Below are positions 6,709 through 13,150 of a DNA stretch of 15,017 bases, piece after piece. Position 1 is the first letter of the stretch; each line of letters begins with the position of its first letter. Location: positions 1 through 15,017 of the forward strand of contig CALCBC010000048.1 of NCBI GenBank assembly GCA_937898525.1, in the 5' to 3' direction. Origin of the DNA: an uncultured Sphingomonadales bacterium (lineage in GTDB: Bacteria; Pseudomonadota; Alphaproteobacteria; Sphingomonadales; Sphingomonadaceae). A program made the position numbers and the translations under genes. The notes beneath the pieces are model-generated. The model ran no database searches, was not told the origin of the DNA, and worked only from the letters and a program-made list of their open reading frames with translations.

Positions 6709-7221
6709 GTGTCCGAACCCCTCCAGCCCCACGACGAGCTGCTGAATGCCTTTCGCATGGCCATGCGCCACGTCGCCTCGACGGTCTACGCGGTCACCAC
6801 CGGCCACGGAGGGGGGCGCTACGGCATCCTCGCCACGGCGGTCAGCTCGCTGAGCTTCGACCCGCCATCGCTGCTGGTCTGCGTCAACCGCTCGGCCTCG
6901 CTCCACGGTCCTCTCGCCAGCGCCGAGACCTTCTGCGTCAACGTCCTCGGCCTCGGCAACCGCGACGTCGCCGAGCATTTCATGGCCAGCGGCGCCGACC
7001 GCTTCGACGTCGGCGAGTGGGAGGAGGAACACGGGGTGCCCGTGCTCGCGACGGCGCAGTCGAGCTTCATCTGCCGCCGCGTCGATTGCCACGACTTCGG
7101 GACCCACTCGATCTTCATCGGCGAGCTGATCGCGGCGAAGCACCGCGCCGACGCCACTCCGCTGACCTATTACGACCGGCATTACATCGACATCAGCGAG
7201 GCGCCCGAGCGCCACGCCTGA
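6709..7221 (+). CDS. Flavin reductase (FMN-binding split-barrel, HpaC/RutF-like)
   Basis: Probably reduces FMN or FAD with NAD(P)H and supplies reduced flavin to a partner monooxygenase; cytosolic. The 170 residues fit the flavin reductase-like domain family. Visible features: FRMAMRHVASTVYAVTT, GILATAVSSLSFDPPSLLVCVN (flavin-contacting segment, with the typical S-DPP and CVN), the conserved FCVNVLG strand and a late His/Asp region (CHDFGTHSIFIGEL). The GTG at 6709 is chosen because GGAGA lies at 6700-6704, four bases upstream; an upstream TTG at 6667 is in frame but has an unlike-family N-terminus. It is divergent from ribBX across 148 bases, which may tie flavin use to flavin supply. No partner monooxygenase gene is in the window. 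Its stop is one base from that of the M48 peptidase gene. Confidence 0.88.
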   Translation: MSEPLQPHDELLNAFRMAMRHVASTVYAVTTGHGGGRYGILATAVSSLSFDPPSLLVCVNRSASLHGPLASAETFCVNVLGLGNRDVAEHFMASGADRFDVGEWEEEHGVPVLATAQSSFICRRVDCHDFGTHSIFIGELIAAKHRADATPLTYYDRHYIDISEAPERHA

Positions 7222-7222
7222 G

Positions 7223-8194
7223 TCAGTCGAACGGCACGTCGCGCCTTGCCAGCAGGTGCCCCGGCCAGGTCGGTCCGGTTCCCGCGCCGATGTATTCCTC
7301 GATCTCGCGCTCGATCAGCCGGGCCCGCGCCTCGGCGGAAGGGTAGGTGCTGCTACGCAGCAAGCCGCCGCCGGCGCGGCGGCCGAGGCTGGTGCGCCAG
7401 AAAGCCGGCGCGATGGCCGGATCGTACCCGGCATTGGCAAGAAGGTGCGCGGCGATCCGGTCGGCTTCGACCTCGACCTGGCGGTTGAGCCGCTGGTTGC
7501 GCCCGAACTCGCCGAAGAAGCCCTTTTCCACCCCGGCGCTGGACAGGCGGCGTCGGTGCTCGAGCACCAGGTGTCCGAGCTCGTGCGCGAAGATGACGGC
7601 CAGCTCCTCGTCGCTGGCGGCCGCCGCCAGGCCGTAGTTGACCTGGATGACCCGGCCATCCGATCGCGCGTTGAGCCCGCTGACCGACCGGATCTCGACA
7701 AGCGCCCGGCAGCCGGTCGGGGCGTCGAGTGTGACCGTCCGCTCCTCGCCGCCGCGGATCACCCCGAGCTTGAGCGGAGCGTTCTCGGGCTGGCTGGCCA
7801 GCGCCGCGAAGGCGCTGTCGCGAAGCGGCGCATCGCCCTCGGCGATCAGCCCATCGGTGCGCTGCTCGCCGATGGCCGCTATCCCGTCCCCCGGCGCGAG
7901 CGCCGCCGATGCGGGCGAGCCCGGCACCAGCGCCGCGACCGCGACCGCACCGTTGTCGAAGGCCTCGCCGGCGATCCGTGCGGAATACTGGTCGCGACTG
8001 TGCAGCACGATCCCCGTCAGCGGCATGTGCTCCCTGCACAAGGGGCTGTTGGCGCCGAGAAGCCTTTCCGCCACGGTCGCGAGACGCAGGTCCTGCTCGA
8101 CCAGCGCGGCCATCGCGGCGTGAGGCTCCGCAGCGACCTGTTGCGCAAATGCCATGGTGGCGACGAGCCATGCGAGGGGCGCGGAACCTTTCAT
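7223..8194 (-). CDS. M48-type zinc metallopeptidase with PDZ-like segment, exported
   Basis: Probable periplasmic zinc peptidase, perhaps in envelope protein quality control like BepA/LoiP relatives. The 323 residues begin with a signal peptide (MKGSAPLAWLVATMAFAQQVAA, cleavage near AEP). Residues ~55-160 carry a PDZ-like fold signature: AALVPGSPASAALAPGDGIAAIG then LKLGVIRGGEERTVTL, where the GD-I and V-RGGE pieces match PDZ strands. The catalytic part has HELGH at 204-208 (zinc ligands H204 and H208, E205 as base) and RQVEVEADRIA at 238-248 providing the third ligand (E241 or E243). A PDZ placed before an M48 domain is less common than TPR repeats after it. ATG 8194 has no good ribosome-binding site. 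Convergent with the flavin reductase gene. Substrate unknown. Confidence 0.88.
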   Translation of the reverse strand: MKGSAPLAWLVATMAFAQQVAAEPHAAMAALVEQDLRLATVAERLLGANSPLCREHMPLTGIVLHSRDQYSARIAGEAFDNGAVAVAALVPGSPASAALAPGDGIAAIGEQRTDGLIAEGDAPLRDSAFAALASQPENAPLKLGVIRGGEERTVTLDAPTGCRALVEIRSVSGLNARSDGRVIQVNYGLAAAASDEELAVIFAHELGHLVLEHRRRLSSAGVEKGFFGEFGRNQRLNRQVEVEADRIAAHLLANAGYDPAIAPAFWRTSLGRRAGGGLLRSSTYPSAEARARLIEREIEEYIGAGTGPTWPGHLLARRDVPFD

Positions 8195-8364
8195 CCCGAT
8201 GGGAATTAGGCGGCTGGCGGTCTTAAGAAAACCTCAAAGATTGCACGTCACTAGCGCGCCGCGGCGAAGTTGAAATGAGGGTTGGCAGCGAGCAGTTCGG
8301 GTTGTATGGCCGTTCGTCGGATCGGGTCGTGGTGGATCACCTGACGCTGAAACAATCCTCGGGG

Positions 8365-8392
8365 TTGACGCATTGAATTGTCGTGATATTCG
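8365..8392 (+). promoter_or_regulatory. Probable promoter of the 74-residue secreted peptide gene
   Basis: TTGACG at 8365-8370 is a good -35 match. A -10 is less clear: TATTCG at 8387-8392 gives a 16-base spacer and GATATT at 8385-8390 gives 14. The start codon lies about 30 bases downstream, and GGAAGGG at 8409-8415 (six bases before ATG) is the ribosome-binding site. The rest of the 227-base gap from 8195 holds no convincing gene. Confidence 0.4.
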
Positions 8393-8421
8393 GGCGGCAA
8401 TGGTAAACGGAAGGGCACTAG

Positions 8422-8646
8422 ATGATTATTCGTAAGGCGCTTGTCGCTCTCGCAACCGCGGGGCTGGTTCTGGGTTCGACGGCTGCTGCCGCTGCACCGG
8501 TGGCTGTGAGTGGTGCCCGTCAGGCTTCGCCGGTGGGTGAGGCCGAGAATCTGGGCTTCGCCTGGATCGTGGGCCTGCTGATCCTGATCGGCATCATCGG
8601 CGTGATCGCTGCCGACGGTGACGAGGATCTTCCGACCAGCCCGTAA
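8422..8646 (+). CDS. Small secreted/membrane peptide, 74 residues, unknown function
   Basis: Function unknown. The product has an N-terminal signal sequence (residues 1-25, MIIRKALVALATAGLVLGS then an alanine run), a short polar linker with ASPVGEAENLG, a strongly hydrophobic segment WIVGLLILIGIIGVIAA (about 48-64) and an acidic tail DGDEDLPTSP. It should be a single-pass inner-membrane protein with a short periplasmic part. It resembles small sphingomonad proteins of the same layout that I recall but cannot name. The gene has its own promoter-like sequence, a good ribosome-binding site and a strong terminator. Its codons use GCT, GTG and GGT more than neighbours, which fits strong expression. 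It is a complete single-gene unit between two minus-strand genes. Confidence 0.8.
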   Translation: MIIRKALVALATAGLVLGSTAAAAAPVAVSGARQASPVGEAENLGFAWIVGLLILIGIIGVIAADGDEDLPTSP

Positions 8647-8676
8647 TCGCCCGGGCGACGAAAACCGATACAGAAT

Positions 8677-8713
8677 ACGGGCGGCAAGCGCAGGCTTGCC
8701 GCCCGTTTTCTTT
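8677..8713 (+). terminator. Strong intrinsic terminator of the small peptide gene
   Basis: ACGGGCGGCAAGC (8677-8689) pairs perfectly with GCTTGCCGCCCGT (8694-8706) around loop GCAG, a 13-bp stem. The T-rich run TTTTCTTT (8706-8713) follows immediately. It lies 30 bases after the stop codon of the 74-residue gene. In the opposite direction no comparable T-run follows, so it is mainly a plus-strand terminator. Confidence 0.9.
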
Positions 8714-8753
8714 GCGCCGTTTCTTCTGCGTGCGCTGGCAGCTTCGGCGTGAA

Positions 8754-9902
8754 CTATCCGAACAGGCTCGAATCGATTTCGGCGATGGTTCGAACGCCCA
8801 GCATCGCCATCGTTCGCGCGGTTTCGGCCTTCAACAGCTCGAGTGCCCGCGCGACTCCTGCCTCGCCGGAAGCCGCCAGGCCGTAGAGCGCGGCCCGGCC
8901 AACCAGCACCGCGTCGGCACCGAGAGCGAGCGCCTTGACCACGTCGCTTCCCCTGCGCACGCCGCTGTCGAGCAGGACGGCCATCCTGCCTTTCACCGCG
9001 GCGGCGACGGCGGGCAGGGCATCGAGCGTAGCCATCGACGAGTCGAGCGCTCGCCCGCCGTGGTTCGACACGACGATGCCATCGGCACCCAGGGCGAGGG
9101 CGCGTTCGGCGTCTTCGGGATGGAGCACGCCCTTGAGCAGCAGTTTGCCCGGCCAGAGGTCGCGGAGCACGCCGATCGCGTCCCAGTCGAGATCGTCCTG
9201 CTTGAACAGAGCGCCGGGCGGAGCGCCCTTGGTCACTTTCGAACGCAGCCGGTCGGGCAGGTTGGCCTGGCTCGGCACGCCGCCGTCGAGCAGATAGCGG
9301 CCCATGACCCCGAGCAGCCAGCGGGGATGGCTCAACACGTCCAGCGTATTGCGTGCGTTGAGCCGGAACGGCGTGCCGAACCCATTGCGATGGATGTATT
9401 CCCGATTCGGCGGGACGGGCATGTCGAGCGTGATGAACAGCGTGTCGCAGCCGACGTCATGCGCCCTTTCCACCACCGCGTGCGACAGAGATCGGTCTTC
9501 CCAGTAATAGAGCTGGAACCACAGGCGGCCGCCGGCCGTGGCGATCTGCTCCAGGTCCATGGTGCTGGCGCTCGAGATCGTGAACGGCACTCCCGCCGCG
9601 GCCGCCGCGCGGGCGAGGGCGAGATCGCCCTTGTACCAGAGCAGGCCCGCCGCGCCCGTGGGTGCAAGAGCGAGCGGCATGGCGCTGGGCTTGCCGAGGA
9701 TCTCGGTCCCGGTGTCGACCGACTGCACTCCGCGGAGCACGCGCGGCCGAAAGGTAACGCGCTCGAACGCGGCGCAATTGCGCGCCATGCAGAGCTCGTC
9801 TTCCGTTCCTCGCTCGGCGTATTCCCAGATGCCGCGGGGCAGCCGCCGGCGCGCACGTTCGCGCAGGTCGGCAACGTTGTAGCAGCTGAGGTCGTCGGCC
9901 AA
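8754..9902 (-). CDS. FMN-dependent alpha-hydroxy-acid dehydrogenase (LldD/mandelate dehydrogenase/glycolate oxidase family)
   Basis: Oxidises an L-2-hydroxy acid (lactate, mandelate or similar) to the 2-keto acid using FMN; bacterial members usually pass electrons to the membrane quinone pool. The 382 residues match the usual ~380. TTG at 9902 is chosen: the product then begins MADDLSCYNVADLRERARRR, as expected, and GAGG lies nine bases upstream; no ATG or GTG fits. Family residues: Y28 (IWEY), APTGAAGL at 80-87, Q130 and Y132 (FQLYYWED), D160 (TLDMP), K257 (LLLKGV), H281 and R284 (SNHGGRALD), D312 and R316 (DSGVRRGSD) and GRAALYG. All catalytic positions are intact. It follows the SDR gene by 11 bases, so the two form an operon. 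Substrate (and hence lldD versus mdlB) cannot be set from sequence alone. Confidence 0.92.
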   Translation of the reverse strand: MADDLSCYNVADLRERARRRLPRGIWEYAERGTEDELCMARNCAAFERVTFRPRVLRGVQSVDTGTEILGKPSAMPLALAPTGAAGLLWYKGDLALARAAAAAGVPFTISSASTMDLEQIATAGGRLWFQLYYWEDRSLSHAVVERAHDVGCDTLFITLDMPVPPNREYIHRNGFGTPFRLNARNTLDVLSHPRWLLGVMGRYLLDGGVPSQANLPDRLRSKVTKGAPPGALFKQDDLDWDAIGVLRDLWPGKLLLKGVLHPEDAERALALGADGIVVSNHGGRALDSSMATLDALPAVAAAVKGRMAVLLDSGVRRGSDVVKALALGADAVLVGRAALYGLAASGEAGVARALELLKAETARTMAMLGVRTIAEIDSSLFG

Positions 9903-9913
9903 GCCGGGAAGCC

Positions 9914-10642
9914 TCAGCCGCGCCCGAGGAACGGCAGGTCGATCTGGACCACCATGCCCTCGTAGAAGTTGAGGTGGTCGGGGATATCGCACATGTGCAC
10001 GATCACCCCGGCGATGTCTTCCGGGGACGCTGCGAAGTCCGCCGGCAGCTTGACCGCGCCCGGCGCGATCTCGGTGGCGACGATCCCGGGATGGAAGATC
10101 GAAGCGGCGATGTTGAACTCGCGTCCGTCGATGGCCAGCGAGCGCGTAAGTCCGTCGAGGCCCCACTTGCTCGCGGCGTAAGCCGGGCTGTTCGCTCGCG
10201 GCACGCGTGCCGAGATCGAGCCGATGTTGATGATCCGTCCGCGACGCTGCTCCTTCATGATGCGAAAGGCGGCGCGGCTGCACAGGAAGGCCGAGGTGAG
10301 GTTGGTGCCGATGACCTGCTGCCACAGCTCGAGCGGCATCTCGTAGATGGCCGTCGAATCGGCGATGCCGGCATTGTTGATCAGGACGTCGACCGTGCCG
10401 AAGCGCTCGACCGCGCGGTCGAACAGGTTCTGCACCGCGGCTTCGTCGGTCACGTCGGTCGCCACGGCCAGGGCCTCGGCTCCACCGGCCTCGATCTCGG
10501 CGACGAGACGTTCGAGGCGCTCGATCCTGCGCGCCGCAAGTACGACCTTCGCGCCCTTTGCCGCGAACGCCTGTGCGCAGGCCTGCCCGATCCCCGAGCT
10601 GGCCCCGGTCACGATCACCACCCGCCCTTCCAGAATGCTCAA
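9914..10642 (-). CDS. Short-chain dehydrogenase/reductase (SDR)
   Basis: NAD(P)-dependent alcohol/ketone oxidoreductase of the classical SDR family, cytosolic. The 242 residues are typical. Visible motifs: TGASSGIG (12-19) for the nucleotide, DVTD (63-66), NNAG (89-92), the conserved N114, a GSIS serine (142/144) and the YAASK catalytic pair Y155/K159. The basic residues in VLAARRIERL after strand 2 suggest NADP(H). TTG at 10642 is chosen because GGGGAG lies five bases upstream and gives the normal N-terminus SILEGRVVIVTG; the frame is open far upstream only by chance. First gene of the SDR-LldD-type unit and divergent from the PrpD-like gene. The pair could oxidise a diol or hydroxy acid in successive steps, but the substrate is unknown. 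Confidence 0.92.
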   Translation of the reverse strand: MSILEGRVVIVTGASSGIGQACAQAFAAKGAKVVLAARRIERLERLVAEIEAGGAEALAVATDVTDEAAVQNLFDRAVERFGTVDVLINNAGIADSTAIYEMPLELWQQVIGTNLTSAFLCSRAAFRIMKEQRRGRIINIGSISARVPRANSPAYAASKWGLDGLTRSLAIDGREFNIAASIFHPGIVATEIAPGAVKLPADFAASPEDIAGVIVHMCDIPDHLNFYEGMVVQIDLPFLGRG

Positions 10643-10718
10643 TGCCGCTCCCCTTCGCGTTGCGTCTCGCGAGCCGCTTAACCAACGTGGAGACGAAGCG
10701 AAACCGGCAAATCGGGGG

Positions 10719-10734
10719 TGCCCTGTACACGGCA
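10719..10734. promoter_or_regulatory. 16-bp near-perfect palindrome in the SDR / PrpD divergent gap
   Basis: TGCCCTGTACACGGCA is a palindrome at all positions except one mismatched pair. Its centre is about 48 bases before the MmgE/PrpD start and 84 before the SDR start, well placed to control both. The core TGTACA fits the loose GT-AC dyad of GntR-type operators, but no such regulator gene is in the window and assignment to a family is inference. Confidence 0.45.
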
Positions 10735-10774
10735 GGCGTTTCCATCCGTGCGGGGCAGCCGTAAGGGGGCGCGC

Positions 10775-12205
10775 ATGACGAATCCGGTGATCGCTTTTGG
10801 CCGATGGGTCTCGGAAACGCCGCGGGACTGGCCCGAGGCCGCCGTAGAATCGGCACGGCGGCAGTTCATCGACCTGATAGCCGTGGCGATTCCGGGGGCC
10901 GCCGAACCGGCGACCCGGCACGTGCTCGAAACCGTCGGAGAGTGGGGGCAGGGGCCCGCCACCGCAATCGGCGCGGGCCTGGCGCTCGCCGCGCCCTGGG
11001 CGGCGCTGGTCAACGGCACGGCCGCGCACGCGCTCGACTTCGACGACAACTTCGATCCTGCCAAGGCCCACGCAACCGCCGTGCTCGTGCCTGCCATCCT
11101 CGCACTCGGCGAGCAGGAAGGGGCTTCGGGCGCAGATTGCATCGACGCCTACATCGCCGGACTGCAAATTCTCGGGCGAACGGGGCAGGGGGTCAATCCG
11201 GCGCACCGCAACCGGGGCTGGCATGCGACCGCGACCGTGGGGGCGATCGGCGCCGCGGCCGCCTGCGCGAGGCTTCTCCGTCTGGATGCCGGGAAGGCGT
11301 CGTATGCGCTGTCGATCGCGACAAGCATGGCTGCTGGGTTCATGTCCCAGTTCGGCACCATGACGAAGCCGCTCCACGCGGGCCTGGCGGCGAAGGCGGG
11401 GGTCATGAGCGCGTGCCTCGCCCGCAGCGGGCTCACCGCGGGGGTCGACACGTTCGACGGACCTACGGGCATGAACCGGCTCATGGTGGGCCCTGATTAC
11501 GAGCAGCTGCGCGATTCGCTGACCCACATCGAGCACGGGCAGACGCTGCGCTTCGAGACCCGGAGCGTCGGCGAGCCGCTGCTGATCCTGTCGAGCGGTC
11601 TCAAGAACAAGCGCTTCCCGAACTGCGGCAGCGCGCACCGGGCAATGGACGGCCTGCTCGAGCTGCGCGAGCGCCACGGCTTCGAAGCAGCCGAGGTGGC
11701 GGCGATCGACGTCCGGGCCCCGGTCTCGCACCTGAACAACCTCATGTACACCGTGCCGCGCGATCCGCTCGAGGCCAGGTTCTCGCTGGAATACGGTCTC
11801 GCGTGCATCCTGCTCGACGGCCGCTGCACGCTCGCCGACTTCGAGCCCGACCGGGTATCGCGCGCCGAAGTTCGCGCGCTCTATCCCCGCATCCACCGTC
11901 ACCCCGTCGACGCCGCGGAGGGCGAGTTTCCAACCGAGGTCGAAGTCACGCTCCACGATGGACAGTCCTTCCAGACCTCCGTCGCGATGCCCTGTGGCAG
12001 TCTCGCGGCGCCGTTCACGATTGCCGAGCACTGGGCGAAATTCGAGGAGTGCGCCGGGCCGCTGCTGCCGGCCGGCGCGCGCGAGGAAACCGCAAGGGCA
12101 TTGAACAACTTGCCGAATCTGCCAAAGGTCGCCGCACTGATGTCACCGCTGCGGGGACCGTTCACCGGACAGCGGCTTGAACGGCTGCGCGCTGGAGGGG
12201 CATGA
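10775..12205 (+). CDS. MmgE/PrpD family protein (2-methylcitrate dehydratase / cis-aconitate decarboxylase-like)
   Basis: Member of the family holding 2-methylcitrate dehydratase PrpD and aconitate decarboxylase; cytosolic, metal-independent, acting on tricarboxylic acids. The 476 residues are near the usual 450-490. ATG 10775 has AAGGGGG at 10763-10769. The all-alpha first domain includes NGTAAHALDFDDNFDPAKAH (80-99), the family's active-site segment; in aconitate decarboxylase this carries the DDT...H residues, and here the threonine is asparagine (N92). RGWHATATVGAIGAA (147-161) supplies the conserved H150, and GTMTKPLHAGLAAKAG (194-209) the conserved K198 and H201. No other methylcitrate-cycle gene (prpB, prpC) is near, so prpD proper is unlikely; many paralogues of unknown substrate exist. 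It overlaps the next gene by ATGA, and is divergent from the SDR gene across 132 bases. Confidence 0.9.
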   Translation: MTNPVIAFGRWVSETPRDWPEAAVESARRQFIDLIAVAIPGAAEPATRHVLETVGEWGQGPATAIGAGLALAAPWAALVNGTAAHALDFDDNFDPAKAHATAVLVPAILALGEQEGASGADCIDAYIAGLQILGRTGQGVNPAHRNRGWHATATVGAIGAAAACARLLRLDAGKASYALSIATSMAAGFMSQFGTMTKPLHAGLAAKAGVMSACLARSGLTAGVDTFDGPTGMNRLMVGPDYEQLRDSLTHIEHGQTLRFETRSVGEPLLILSSGLKNKRFPNCGSAHRAMDGLLELRERHGFEAAEVAAIDVRAPVSHLNNLMYTVPRDPLEARFSLEYGLACILLDGRCTLADFEPDRVSRAEVRALYPRIHRHPVDAAEGEFPTEVEVTLHDGQSFQTSVAMPCGSLAAPFTIAEHWAKFEECAGPLLPAGAREETARALNNLPNLPKVAALMSPLRGPFTGQRLERLRAGGA

Positions 12206-12996
12206 CCGACCGTCGTTACACTGCGCTCGTGCTCGCCGCGAGCCGCGGCCATCTCGATCCCCTGGCGCAGGCCGGCGGGGTTTCGCACAAGACTTTCATC
12301 GACGTCGCGGGCGTTCCGATGCTCGAGCGCGTGGTGCGCTCGGTCGTCGAGAGCGGTCGTGTCGGCAAGGTGGTGATCTCGATCGAGGAGGCCAGCACCG
12401 ACGAGGCGCGGCGTATCGTTGCGGGCATCCCGGGTGCCGAGACTTTCGAGTTCGTGCCCTCGCGCGACAACATCGGCACGAGCGTGATGGCGGCCGCCGA
12501 CCGCGAATGGCTGCCGATGATCATCACGACCGGCGACAACGCCCTGCACACGCCTGAACTCGTGCGCAGCTTCTGCGATTCGCTCGACGAGGTCACTGCC
12601 GATGGCGCACTGGGCGTGACCCGCGCGGAGCTGGTCCTGGAAAAGTATCCCGAGGGACAGCGGGCGTTTCACCGGTTCGCCGACGGCGCGTTCTCGAGCT
12701 GCAACCTCTATGCCTTCCTTACCCCGGCGGCCATCGGGAGCGCGCGCATTTTCGAGGGTGGCGGGCAGTTCGGCAAGAAGCCCAAGCGCCTGATCGGCGC
12801 GTTCGGCCTGCTGGCCTTCCTTCTCTACAAGAGCCGCCTCGCGAAGCTCGAGACTTTCCTGCGCTTCCTTTCCCGCGGCCTCGGGATCGAGGTCGCGCCG
12901 GTCTACATCCCGTTCGCGGAAGGCCCGATCGACATCGACCGGATGCAGGACTGGAAGCTGGCCGAAGAAATCATCGCCCGTCGCGAAGCGGCGTGA
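12202..12996 (+). CDS. MobA-like nucleotidyltransferase (NTP transferase domain)
   Basis: Probable nucleotidyltransferase with a GT-A Rossmann fold; the acceptor is unknown. The 264-residue product has the N-terminal nucleotide signature in divergent form: LVLAASRGHLDPLAQAGG then SHKTFIDVAGVPML (10-41), where the usual LAGGxGxR glycines are partly replaced and K30 remains. The metal-binding aspartate is D112 in TTGDNALHTPEL. A long insertion with KRLIGAFGLLAFLLYKSRLAKLETF (196-219) is hydrophobic/basic and may lie on a membrane surface. The C-terminal AEGPIDIDRMQDW (239-251) is the family's second acidic motif. Its ATG overlaps the stop of the PrpD-like gene (ATGA, 12202-12205), implying translational coupling, though no functional link is known. 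MobA, CobY and sugar- or lipid-head-group transferases are all possible. Confidence 0.85.
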   Translation: MTDRRYTALVLAASRGHLDPLAQAGGVSHKTFIDVAGVPMLERVVRSVVESGRVGKVVISIEEASTDEARRIVAGIPGAETFEFVPSRDNIGTSVMAAADREWLPMIITTGDNALHTPELVRSFCDSLDEVTADGALGVTRAELVLEKYPEGQRAFHRFADGAFSSCNLYAFLTPAAIGSARIFEGGGQFGKKPKRLIGAFGLLAFLLYKSRLAKLETFLRFLSRGLGIEVAPVYIPFAEGPIDIDRMQDWKLAEEIIARREAA

Positions 12997-13083
12997 GCCG
13001 TCTGCCCTGACAAGAAGTGGGGCAGCGCTAAGGCTCGACGGGCCGTCGCCCGGCTTGACACTTATCGAACGGGTCGGCTTCGC

Positions 13084-13147
13084 CCTCGCGCGCGACGACG
13101 CGAGGCATCGTGGATGCCGTTATGCCAGGTTCAGTGCGTCACGCACT
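13084..13147. terminator. Paired hairpins in the convergent gap, possible terminator region
   Basis: In the 154-base gap between two convergent genes, CCTCGCG (13084-13090) pairs with CGCGAGG (13099-13105), and AGTGCG (13133-13138) pairs with CGCACT (13142-13147), the latter four bases before the hydrolase stop codon. Neither is followed by a clear T-run, so these are weak candidates; nothing else is seen in the gap. Confidence 0.3.
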
Positions 13148-13150
13148 CCG

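Noticed and set aside
8275..8376. 33-residue ORF (MRVGSEQFGLYGRSSDRVV...) in the gap before the small secreted peptide
   Set aside because: No clear ribosome-binding site, no family-like features, and it would run through the -35 box of the next gene; most likely chance.
9914..12031. SDR protein extended upstream into a 705-residue fusion
   Set aside because: The extra part is the antisense of the PrpD-like gene; the SDR fold begins normally at TTG 10642 with a good ribosome-binding site.
10775..12205. Assignment as prpD of a methylcitrate cycle
   Set aside because: No prpB, prpC or acn-type neighbours and a substitution at the DDT position; only the family-level name is supported.
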